In this document: piece by piece, positions 1 to 6,477 of the stretch
How positions within the stretch are numbered: position 1 is the stretch's first letter
How the letters are laid out: the number at the start of each line of letters is the position of its first letter
Source of the DNA: CAZPZR01 sp964591105
Lineage (GTDB): Bacteria > Bacillota > Clostridia > Lachnospirales > Lachnospiraceae
NCBI GenBank assembly: GCA_964591105.1
Contig: CAZPZR010000027.1
Coordinates: 1-23,008, forward strand
Length of the DNA: 23,008 bases
Direction: 5' to 3'
Translations under genes and position numbers: made by a program
Notes under the pieces: generated by a model
What the model was told of the DNA's origin: nothing
Database searches by the model: none
Seen by the model: only the letters and a program-made list of their open reading frames with translations

Positions 1-2
1 TT

Positions 3-68
3 GTGGATGGAGAGAAGATTAAATTAGCAGATGTCATGGATGTGACAAAAGAAATGTATAAATCTTAA
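3..68 (+). CDS. 3' end of an unidentified gene (partial)
   Basis: An open frame enters from the left edge and encodes the last 21 residues of a protein (ending DVTKEMYKS) before a TAA stop. The fragment is charged and soluble-looking. It is too short to assign to a family. Only 69 nt separate it from the next gene, and I see no hairpin terminator or convincing promoter in that gap, so the two genes may be cotranscribed. The reading frame is supported by being open to the edge and by same-strand gene spacing only. Confidence 0.5.
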   Translation: MDGEKIKLADVMDVTKEMYKS

Positions 69-137
69 GATTTGTGGAAAGAAAGAAGAAATGAAATTAC
101 CAGAGAATCTCAACAAAAAGCTTAATGAGGTGAAGGA

Positions 138-1727
138 ATGTCAAGACTAACTGAGCATAGCATATTTAATGATGTGTTAGGTCCGATTATGGCAGGACCA
201 TCTAGTTCACATTCGGCAGGATGTGCACGTATTGGACTTACGGTGTGCCATTTGTTTGGCAGAGAAATCCGTCGAGCAGACGTGGTGTACGATGCGGAAG
301 GATCTTATCCATCCACTTGTGTTGGACAAGGGTCCAATTTTGGTTTTACAGGAGGACTCCTGGGGATGAAGACGGACGAGCCGAATTTAAAAGATTCGCT
401 CCAGATTGCAAAGGAACGAGGCGTGGATATCCGTTTTCTAGAAGAGAGCTTAAGTCATCGCCATCCGAATGAGGCGAGAATTGATGTATATGATGAAAAT
501 GGCGCAATAGAACTCCGTGCGCTGACCTTCTCCACAGGGGGCGGAACATTTGAAATTGTAGAATTGGATGGTTTCCCAGTATTTATTGATGGGAGCTGTA
601 AAATGAGCTTTGTAAAATGCAAGGCATCCTATGTTGAGGAAGTATCCAGAGAACTGTCACAGAGACATTTAAGCAGTGAGTGGGTACGAAGCGAAGAAAA
701 AGACGGTGCGGTGCTATTTACCTTGAAAAATTTAGCACAGATAGAAGAGGAAGCGCTGACAAAGCTTTTACAAACAATGCCAGAGAAAGTGCTGGCAGTT
801 CGCCATACTGGAACGATTCTTCCGATAAGTATGTCCGGCAATGTACCCGCATTTTCCACAGCGAAAGAAGCAGGGAACTATGTACAGCAATTGGATGGTG
901 AAATGAGTGCAGCAGAGCTGGCACTTATCTATGAGACATCCATCGGACGAGTGACCACAGAAGATGTGATGGAAATCGCGACACATACGTTGGAAGTAAT
1001 GAAACATGCGGCAACGAATCCACCGGATCCAGCTACGACGAAGAGATATGGTTTCTTGCCTTACCGAGCCAAGGAAATGTGGGAGAATTATGAAAAAATG
1101 GCGGCAGCAGGAACACTTGCGAATACGGGCTGCCTAGAGAAAGGAACGCTCTACGCATTATCTGTTATGGAAAATAACTGCGCCCACCATACAGTAGTTG
1201 CGGCACCGACAGCAGGTTCCAGCGGCGTGATACCAGCGGCACTTCTTTCTGTAGCTGATGCGAATCAGTTCGAAGATGCTGTGATGCTGAAAGGATTGCT
1301 GGCAGCCGGATTAGTTGGAGCATTTATTGCTAACGAGGCAACATTTGGTGCTGAAGTGGCAGGGTGTCAGGCAGAAAATGGTTCCGCCAGTGCGATGGCA
1401 GCGGCAGCAGTTGTTGAAATGTTAGGCGGAACTGTGGAGCAGGGATTCCGCGCAGCATCTCTTGCGCTGCAAAACATGTTGGGGTTAGTCTGTGATCCAG
1501 TGGGAGGATTAACAGAAATCCCATGCATCAGCAGAAATGTGGCAGCAGTGTCCAATGCGATCACGTCTGCAAATATGGTGCTCCTTGGATTTGATCCAAT
1601 GATTCCGTTGGACGAAACGATACAGAGTATGTACGAGGTAGGACAGATGCTTCCGGAGGAACTTCGATGTACATGCAATGGAGGACTTTGCACAACACCG
1701 ACAGGAATGTGTCTAGGACGAAAATAA
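138..1727 (+). CDS. sdaA: single-chain iron-sulfur L-serine dehydratase (fused beta-alpha)
   Basis: Predicted cytoplasmic L-serine ammonia-lyase (L-serine to pyruvate plus NH3), 529 residues. Residues 1-155 match the SdaA beta domain (GPSSSHSAG at 20-28). Residues 260-529 match the alpha catalytic domain, with VAAPTAGSSGV at 354-364 and the three expected [4Fe-4S] cysteines C410 (AGCQAENGS), C452 (LVCDPVGG) and C463 (EIPC). The linker at about 157-230 aligns in position with the ACT domain of the two-subunit enzyme but is poorly conserved. The C-terminal tail has four more cysteines (511, 513, 518, 525). The start has a GAGGTGAAGGA ribosome binding site 5' of the ATG. The split sdaAB/sdaAA pair at 7760-9333 is a paralogue, so the two enzymes may differ in regulation or substrate. 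The family is clear; exact substrate preference is inferred. Confidence 0.9.
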   Translation: MSRLTEHSIFNDVLGPIMAGPSSSHSAGCARIGLTVCHLFGREIRRADVVYDAEGSYPSTCVGQGSNFGFTGGLLGMKTDEPNLKDSLQIAKERGVDIRFLEESLSHRHPNEARIDVYDENGAIELRALTFSTGGGTFEIVELDGFPVFIDGSCKMSFVKCKASYVEEVSRELSQRHLSSEWVRSEEKDGAVLFTLKNLAQIEEEALTKLLQTMPEKVLAVRHTGTILPISMSGNVPAFSTAKEAGNYVQQLDGEMSAAELALIYETSIGRVTTEDVMEIATHTLEVMKHAATNPPDPATTKRYGFLPYRAKEMWENYEKMAAAGTLANTGCLEKGTLYALSVMENNCAHHTVVAAPTAGSSGVIPAALLSVADANQFEDAVMLKGLLAAGLVGAFIANEATFGAEVAGCQAENGSASAMAAAAVVEMLGGTVEQGFRAASLALQNMLGLVCDPVGGLTEIPCISRNVAAVSNAITSANMVLLGFDPMIPLDETIQSMYEVGQMLPEELRCTCNGGLCTTPTGMCLGRK

Positions 1728-1729
1728 AT

Positions 1730-1765
1730 GAAACGGAGATGATGCTGATGCATCGTCTCCGTTTC
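1730..1765. terminator. bidirectional intrinsic terminator
   Basis: A 16-bp stem (GAAACGGAGATGATGC pairing with GCATCGTCTCCGTTTC, one G-U pair) has a TGAT loop and lies between two convergent genes. The plus side is followed by a T-rich tract (TTTCTCTGTTCTTTTT). The minus side is followed by TTTCATTTATTTTC, so it can serve both genes. Confidence 0.85.
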
Positions 1766-1782
1766 GTGTTTCTCTGTTCTTT

Positions 1783-3375
1783 TTAGCGGAAAGAGTAATA
1801 GGTTGTATGATCTTTCATTGTGTATCCCTGATATTCTGCTAATTCTTCGACAGTCACCAGTTGGTAGCCGGCCTTTTTCAGCTTTGGAATTAACTCCAGT
1901 GCAGCTTCCTTGGATGGTTTATGAATATCATGCATGAGAATGATATCCCCATCTTTCACATTTCTCATAACCGTATCAATTGTCTTTTGCTTGTTGCGAT
2001 GTTTCCAGTCAAGTGTATCGATGGACCAGTAGATGAACGGTTTATCAATCGCATTTCTTACGCGGCTATTGGTAGCACCGCCTGGAGCACGCACCAGACT
2101 TGGAACCTCACCCGTAAGCTTCTTAACTGCAGAGTCTGTCTTGGAAATCTGTGACTTGACGCTGCTTGTGTTTAAGCTGGTTAAGGTTGGGTGAGAGTAG
2201 GTGTGGTTTGCAATTAAGTTTCCGTTATTATAAGCGGATGTTAATGCGGATTTGTAGGAATTCACGCGATTTCCTACTACAAAAAATGTGGCGCGGGCAT
2301 CATTTTTCTTGAGACAATTCACGATTTCCTGTGTATAAGGGCCAGGGCCATCGTCAAATGTCAAAGCAACCATTTTTTTCTTCGGATCAATTTTAGCTGT
2401 GTAAATATTGATGAAAGAAGAAAAATTACCTTTGATCACTTTCTTGTCTGCAGAATATGCTGCCTTTACTTTATATTTGTAGCGTACATTTTTCTTCGCA
2501 GTAGTGTCCTTGTAGGAGCAGCTCTTGGATGTTCCAATCTGCTTGTATTCGCCTTTCGAGTTCATGCGATAAATGTAATAGCTTGTTGCACGTGTGACTT
2601 TCTTCCAGGAAAGTTTCACTTGATTGGAACTGTATTTCGCGGAAGAAATAGTTGTTTTTCCAGGCTTTGTGTAAGCTGCTGCAACGGAACTTGCTGGACT
2701 TTTTGCAGCAGAATTGTTGGAGCGGTACGCGTAGACTTTGTAATAATATGCTTTCCCGCTGTACGGTGTCTTGTCTGTATAAGAAAGCTTGGTTGTGGAA
2801 GACAATTTCTTATAAGAACCGGATTTGGATGTACTTCGGTAAATGGTGTATCCACTGGCGTCACTTACTTTCTTCCAGGAAATAGTCACGTCATTGGAAG
2901 AATTGATGGACGTTTTGACATTTGCCGGAGCGAAAAGTCGAATTTTTATAGCCTTTACAGAACTTTCGTAGGTGATAGAATCTGCGGTTTTTTTTGTCAG
3001 TTTATAATAGTAGGTTGTTCCAAGCTTCAAGTTCTGGTCGCGATAGGAACGTGTGCCGGAAGAAGCAGTTTCCTGAAAGATTGTGCGATAAGTTCCAGAT
3101 TCACTGGTGGATCGGGAAAGTGTGTAAGTTGCGTTCGCGTCATCAACATTCCAACTCAGTGTAACTGTTTTGGCGGCAGAAAGTTTTCCGTAAAGGACCG
3201 GTGCAATCGGTTCTTCTGGTGTCACAGGTTCTGTTGGAACATCTGGTTCGGCTGGTTCTTCAGTAGTTGCTTTCGGCGAAGCCGACATTTGACCGGAAGC
3301 GCTAACGTTTGTGGAACTTCCAAGCACAGAGATACATAATAATAGTGCAAGAAATTTTGCAAAATGCTTTCGCAT
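1783..3375 (-). CDS. secreted Fn3-repeat polysaccharide deacetylase (NodB/CE4)
   Basis: Predicted exported carbohydrate esterase 4 enzyme that removes acetyl groups from N-acetylated glycans such as peptidoglycan. The order is a signal peptide (residues 1-28), a Pro/Glu/Thr linker (34-60), three fibronectin type III-like repeats (about 57-147, 148-237, 239-327; repeated Y-x-IYRS and YYYKV patterns) and a NodB domain (335-516). The NodB motifs look complete: TFDDGPG with D341/D342, HTYSH with H391/H395, RAPGG at 429-433, DTLDW at 453-457 and LMHDIH with H482. The open frame extends 88 codons upstream, but the ATG at 3375 is chosen because it starts a clean signal peptide and has AGGGGGA 8 nt upstream. 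There is no LPxTG or transmembrane anchor, so release or non-covalent wall binding is inferred. The natural glycan is unknown. Confidence 0.92.
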   Translation of the reverse strand: MRKHFAKFLALLLCISVLGSSTNVSASGQMSASPKATTEEPAEPDVPTEPVTPEEPIAPVLYGKLSAAKTVTLSWNVDDANATYTLSRSTSESGTYRTIFQETASSGTRSYRDQNLKLGTTYYYKLTKKTADSITYESSVKAIKIRLFAPANVKTSINSSNDVTISWKKVSDASGYTIYRSTSKSGSYKKLSSTTKLSYTDKTPYSGKAYYYKVYAYRSNNSAAKSPASSVAAAYTKPGKTTISSAKYSSNQVKLSWKKVTRATSYYIYRMNSKGEYKQIGTSKSCSYKDTTAKKNVRYKYKVKAAYSADKKVIKGNFSSFINIYTAKIDPKKKMVALTFDDGPGPYTQEIVNCLKKNDARATFFVVGNRVNSYKSALTSAYNNGNLIANHTYSHPTLTSLNTSSVKSQISKTDSAVKKLTGEVPSLVRAPGGATNSRVRNAIDKPFIYWSIDTLDWKHRNKQKTIDTVMRNVKDGDIILMHDIHKPSKEAALELIPKLKKAGYQLVTVEELAEYQGYTMKDHTTYYSFR

Positions 3376-3398
3376 CAAAGATTCCCCCTTCTTTTCAT

Positions 3399-3441
3399 AA
3401 ATAATGTGGATGATTTTGTTTATCATACCAAATAATGTGGA
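3399..3441. repeat. pair of 12-bp direct repeats in the divergent promoter region
   Basis: AAATAATGTGGA occurs at 3399-3410 and again at 3430-3441, 31 bp apart (about three helical turns), between the deacetylase start and the sufC promoter. On the minus strand a TATGAT that could be the deacetylase -10 lies between them. Operator function is inferred from phasing and location only. Confidence 0.4.
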
Positions 3442-3478
3442 AAAAAGGAATGAGATTCTGCGAATATATGTATTTCCC

Positions 3479-3507
3479 TTGCGATAGGTAGATATTTCCA
3501 TTATAAT
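3479..3507 (+). promoter_or_regulatory. sigma-A-type promoter of the sufC operon
   Basis: TTGCGA (3479-3484), a 17-bp spacer and a perfect TATAAT (3502-3507) lie 73 bp upstream of the sufC start. No obvious Rrf2/IscR-type dyad was recognised nearby. Confidence 0.75.
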
Positions 3508-3580
3508 AATTCGTATCTGCGGGAAAAATCTCAGTGATATGCTTGAGAGGACCGAACTATAGAGAAAGAAGGGCAACCAG

Positions 3581-4303
3581 ATGCTTGAAGTAAAAAACTT
3601 GACATTCCAAGTGAATGAAAATGGAATAGAGAGAAACATTGTTCATGACATTAGTTTTACAGTAGAACACGGAGAGATGCTTGTAATTACAGGACCAAAT
3701 GGTGGAGGAAAATCAACACTTGCAAAAGTGCTGATGGGAATCGAAGAAGCAACTTCCGGACAGATTATTTTAGATGGAGAAGATATCAGTAGTTATGATG
3801 TAAATCATCGTGCCAATGCAGGGATTGGATATGCGTTCCAGCAGCCACCAAGATTTAAAGGGATGACAGTATCAAGATTATTGTCTCTTGCAGCAGGCAG
3901 AAAGCTTTCTGAAGCAGAATGCTGTAAGATGCTGAGCAGCGTAGGACTTTGTGCAAAAGAATACATTCAGCGAGAAGTGGATGGCACATTATCCGGTGGA
4001 GAGATGAAACGTATTGAGATTGCGACAGTACTTGCAAAGTCACACAAACTTTGTATTTTTGATGAACCAGAAGCAGGGATTGACTTATGGAGCTTTTCGA
4101 TGTTGATTCAGCAGTTTGAAAAGATTCATGAAAAGAAAGAAGAAAGTCTGATTCTGATCTCACATCAGGAACGCATCATTGAGATGGCAGACCGAATCAT
4201 GGTAATTGAAGATGGTAAAATCAAAGAAATTGGTGCGAAAGAAAAAGTTCTTCCATCATTACTTGGCAGCAGCGCAAGTTGTGCATGCTTGAACAGAGAG
4301 TAG
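3581..4303 (+). CDS. sufC: Fe-S cluster assembly ATPase SufC
   Basis: Cytoplasmic ABC-type ATPase that drives Fe-S cluster assembly on a SufB/D scaffold, 240 residues, close to the usual length. Walker A GPNGGGKS is at 38-45, the Q-loop FQQPP at 86-90, the signature LSGGE at 137-141, Walker B LCIFDE at 157-162 and the switch histidine at H195 (ISHQE). LSGGEMKR and DEPEAGIDLW are SufC-like rather than transporter-like, and no membrane permease is adjacent. The ribosome binding site AGAAGGG precedes the ATG. The next gene follows after 16 nt and is the expected partner. The C-terminal SCACLNRE is unusual in holding two cysteines. Confidence 0.93.
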   Translation: MLEVKNLTFQVNENGIERNIVHDISFTVEHGEMLVITGPNGGGKSTLAKVLMGIEEATSGQIILDGEDISSYDVNHRANAGIGYAFQQPPRFKGMTVSRLLSLAAGRKLSEAECCKMLSSVGLCAKEYIQREVDGTLSGGEMKRIEIATVLAKSHKLCIFDEPEAGIDLWSFSMLIQQFEKIHEKKEESLILISHQERIIEMADRIMVIEDGKIKEIGAKEKVLPSLLGSSASCACLNRE

Positions 4304-4319
4304 GCAGGAGGGAAGATAG

Positions 4320-5246
4320 ATGATGACATTAGATGAAATTACACAGCAGATTTTGGAACAGATCAACGATGGAAAGTTCGAACAGAAAGGGGCATTTAAC
4401 CTGCGCCATAACGGGATTTCCATTTGCCATGGTGATAGTGAGCACGTAAAGATTAAGAAAAAAGAAGATAAACAGGGAATCGACATTTTCATCGATGGAG
4501 AAACCAAAGGAGAGACTGTAAATATCCCAGTCGTAGTAGAAGCTTCCGGAATGACAGACATTGTTTACAATGATTTTTACATTGCAGAGGGCGCAGATGT
4601 TACAATTGTGGCAGGATGCGGTATTCACAACAGCGGATGTAACGAAAGCAGACACGATGGTGTACATGCATTCCACGTAGGAAAGGGTGCAAATGTTCGC
4701 TATGAAGAAAAGCATTACGGAGAAGGGGAGGGAACTGGAGCGAAGGTTCTAAACCCAGCGACAAAGATTTACCTTGAGGAAGAGGCAGTATTTACACTGG
4801 ACAGTACACAGATTAAGGGTGTAGATTCTACCAAGAGAGAGACAGATGTTGTACTCGGAGCGAATGCAAAATTATTTGTCATGGAAAAATTAATGACACA
4901 TGATCAGCAGGTGGCAGAGTCTAACATGGATGTAATTCTTGATGGAGAAGGAAGTTCAGCGCAGATTATTTCCCGAAGCGTTGCAAAAGGAAGTTCCAGA
5001 CAGGTGTTCCATCCAAAGGCAATTGGAAATAATAAGTGTCATGCGCATATACAGTGTGATTCCATCATCATGGATCAGGCGCAAGTCTGTTCAATCCCAG
5101 AAATCGATGCGAAGCATGTAGATGCAGCGATCATTCATGAAGCAGCCATTGGCCGAATCAATGATGAACAGCTTGTGAAACTTCGTACATTGGGAATGAC
5201 AGCAGAAGAGGCAGAAGGAATTATTATTGAAAATTTCTTGAATTAA
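4320..5246 (+). CDS. short SufB/SufD-family Fe-S scaffold protein
   Basis: Predicted SufC partner that forms the Fe-S scaffold, 308 residues. This is clearly shorter than typical SufB (about 465) or SufD (about 430). What remains is the SufB/D beta-helix core and the C-terminal helical region: QCDSIIMD at 245-252 corresponds to the family QCDS motif, and HEAAIGRINDEQL at 273-285 to the conserved SufC-contacting segment. Cysteines at 36, 100, 107, 240, 246 and 257 are candidate ligands or sulfur acceptors. The start has AGGAGG upstream, and an ATGATG gives two possible adjacent starts. With sufC it makes a two-gene operon lacking sufS, sufU and a second scaffold. This matches the SufBC-only or SUF-like minimal systems described in anaerobes. 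Whether it works as a homodimer is inference. Confidence 0.85.
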   Translation: MMTLDEITQQILEQINDGKFEQKGAFNLRHNGISICHGDSEHVKIKKKEDKQGIDIFIDGETKGETVNIPVVVEASGMTDIVYNDFYIAEGADVTIVAGCGIHNSGCNESRHDGVHAFHVGKGANVRYEEKHYGEGEGTGAKVLNPATKIYLEEEAVFTLDSTQIKGVDSTKRETDVVLGANAKLFVMEKLMTHDQQVAESNMDVILDGEGSSAQIISRSVAKGSSRQVFHPKAIGNNKCHAHIQCDSIIMDQAQVCSIPEIDAKHVDAAIIHEAAIGRINDEQLVKLRTLGMTAEEAEGIIIENFLN

Positions 5247-5260
5247 ATATATAGAAGAAG

Positions 5261-5289
5261 CAAGGGAGTCTGATTGGCAGGCTCCCTTG
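5261..5289. terminator. bidirectional terminator between convergent genes
   Basis: A 12-bp stem, CAAGGGAGTCTG with CAGGCTCCCTTG (one G-U pair), has an ATTGG loop. It sits between the end of the Suf operon and the end of the minus-strand membrane protein gene. The U-tract is weak on the plus side and better on the minus side (CTTCTTCTATATATTT). Confidence 0.7.
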
Positions 5290-5322
5290 TTGATTATGGT
5301 AAACTATAGAATTGTTTGGCAA

Positions 5323-6144
5323 TTACCGCAGGAAAAATCTGCGAGTGAGGCAGCTGAGAACGCCTAGACCGGTTAATACGGACAATGGACGAAGCAAAGA
5401 GCCATAAGTGATCAACGCTCCCTGGAGTCCGACAAGTGGAGAAGGAGTCACAGGGATGTAGTGTGCAAACAGGCTGGAAGCGAGTGCGCCGGTAAAAATG
5501 AGGATAAATGAAACCAGTCCGCAACCAGAATCGACTGAATCCTTATTCTTGCGGTTACGGTTACGTTTGCTTGTAAATAAAACAAGTAAAAATGTGATTA
5601 CTTCGAATAAAATTAATACAAGTGCGACGCTGAAATAGGCGGCCAGCGTGTAATTATGAGTGGCAAGTGCAGTAGAAAGTGTGCCATAAGCTTTGTAATC
5701 ATTTGCAAAGGCAAAAGATAGAACAACAAGGATTGCGGCAATCAAAAGCAGCGTTGCGGTACGGCACAGGAAATTCAGCGTCTTAGCAGTAAACTTCCCA
5801 CCGAACTTCAGCGTTTTCCAAAAAGGCTTCAACAAATTCGGCATAGAAAAACGCTTCTTTTTGGAAGACTCTGCCTTGTCAGAACCAAAGTTGAGGGTGC
5901 GCGTACGATTGGCCGCGAGATAATCAACGTCCATGTGTCCAGTTGGATCCAGTTCAGAAAGGCTGGAAAGCACATCTTTGTAGCCGTCGTTACCTAATTC
6001 ATCTGGAAGATCTGGTAAATCTTCCATGAAAATCTTCTCAAGATCTTCAGCGGACGTATCGCTGAAAGCACGATCAAAATTATCTGCGAAATTGTTGTTC
6101 TCATCTTCTCCGAAAAACTCCTTTTTATCTATATTTATACTCAT
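5323..6144 (-). CDS. unrecognised membrane protein with acidic N-terminal domain
   Basis: I do not recognise the family. The 273-residue protein has a hydrophilic, acidic N-terminal region (1-75, many Asp/Glu, including EDLPDLPDEL), a basic stretch (80-125, SKKKR and several Lys), and four hydrophobic segments (about 128-148, 168-191, 209-228 and 236-265). A strongly basic loop lies between the second and third (SKRNRNRKNK), and the protein ends in LTRRFFLR. The basic loop suggests it is cytoplasmic, with both termini inside. No signal peptide, enzyme motif or cysteine cluster is visible. The start is well supported by AAGGAGGG 7 nt upstream and by a promoter at 6172-6200. It is a monocistronic unit between two terminators. 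A lineage-restricted membrane protein is likely. Confidence 0.8.
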   Translation of the reverse strand: MSINIDKKEFFGEDENNNFADNFDRAFSDTSAEDLEKIFMEDLPDLPDELGNDGYKDVLSSLSELDPTGHMDVDYLAANRTRTLNFGSDKAESSKKKRFSMPNLLKPFWKTLKFGGKFTAKTLNFLCRTATLLLIAAILVVLSFAFANDYKAYGTLSTALATHNYTLAAYFSVALVLILFEVITFLLVLFTSKRNRNRKNKDSVDSGCGLVSFILIFTGALASSLFAHYIPVTPSPLVGLQGALITYGSLLRPLSVLTGLGVLSCLTRRFFLR

Positions 6145-6171
6145 GGATAATCCCTCCTTAAAACGATACCT

Positions 6172-6200
6172 ATTCTAGTACGATTATGAAAAGGTTACAA
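6172..6200 (-). promoter_or_regulatory. promoter of the membrane protein gene
   Basis: Read on the minus strand: TTGTAA, 17-bp spacer, TAGAAT, ending 28 bp before the ATG at 6144. Good match to a sigma-A promoter. Confidence 0.65.
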
Positions 6201-6267
6201 GGGATATTACAAAAAGTTTCGAAAGTAATAAGAAAAAATTTAGAAATGAAAAATTTGACAAAAAGAA

Positions 6268-6294
6268 AAAAGTCCTTGAAAATCAAGGACTTTT
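6268..6294 (-). terminator. intrinsic terminator of tRNA-Leu
   Basis: A perfect stem AGTCCTTGA/TCAAGGACT, extended by A-T pairs, has an AAA loop. On the minus strand it is followed by TTTTTCTTTT. It begins only 3 nt after the tRNA 3' end. Confidence 0.85.
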
Positions 6295-6296
6295 CA

Positions 6297-6379
6297 TGCG
6301 GAAAAAGGGACTTGAACCCTCACAGGATAACTCCCACTAGAACCTGAATCTAGCGCGTCTGCCATTCCGCCATTTCCGC
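6297..6379 (-). tRNA. tRNA-Leu (anticodon CAG)
   Basis: On the minus strand the acceptor arm GCGGAAA pairs with TTTCCGC. The anticodon arm is CTAGA-TTCAGGT-TCTAG, giving CAG, which reads CTG. A long variable arm (class II, as expected for Leu) and a T arm with GGTTCAAGTCC follow. The length is 83 nt with A as the discriminator base. The 3' CCA is not encoded, since TGAA follows. It has its own promoter and terminator, so it is a single-tRNA transcription unit. Confidence 0.95.
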
Positions 6380-6390
6380 TCGCATAGGTT

Positions 6391-6419
6391 ATCTTAACAT
6401 GGTGGGGAGGAAATGTCAA
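6391..6419 (-). promoter_or_regulatory. promoter of tRNA-Leu
   Basis: On the minus strand: consensus TTGACA, 17-bp spacer, TAAGAT, ending 11 bp before the mature tRNA 5' end. The spacer contains a C-rich run (CCTCCCCACC). Confidence 0.8.
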
Positions 6420-6423
6420 ACAA

Positions 6424-6476
6424 TTTTTAACTGGGGACGTAGTAAAATTGCATTTTACTACGTCCCCAGTTAAAAA
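6424..6476 (-). terminator. very long perfect palindrome, likely terminator or dispersed repeat
   Basis: Two 24-nt arms are perfectly complementary (cores AACTGGGGACGTAGTAAAA and its complement), with a TTGCA centre and A/T tails on both sides. It lies directly after the stop codon of the DUF4317 gene and 5 bp from the tRNA promoter. It can act as an intrinsic terminator for the upstream minus-strand gene and, through its symmetric T tails, in either direction. The stem is much longer than the other terminators here, which suggests membership in a dispersed palindrome family. Confidence 0.8.
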
Positions 6477-6477
6477 A

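Noticed and set aside
69..137. Possible promoter or riboswitch upstream of the fused serine dehydratase
   Set aside because: The 69-nt gap holds only a purine-rich leader and the ribosome binding site. No -10/-35 pair or conserved structure was visible.
1367..1753. 128-codon minus-strand open frame in the fused serine dehydratase
   Set aside because: It is antisense to the conserved Fe-S domain and includes the terminator stem.
2620..3339. 239-codon plus-strand open frame
   Set aside because: It is antisense to the Fn3 repeats of the deacetylase, has Cys/Phe-rich low-complexity composition, and no ribosome binding site or family resemblance.
3376..3639. N-terminal extension of the deacetylase reading frame by 88 codons
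   Set aside because: It would overlap sufC, contains the divergent promoters, and puts the clear signal peptide in the middle of the protein. The ATG at 3375 has its own ribosome binding site.
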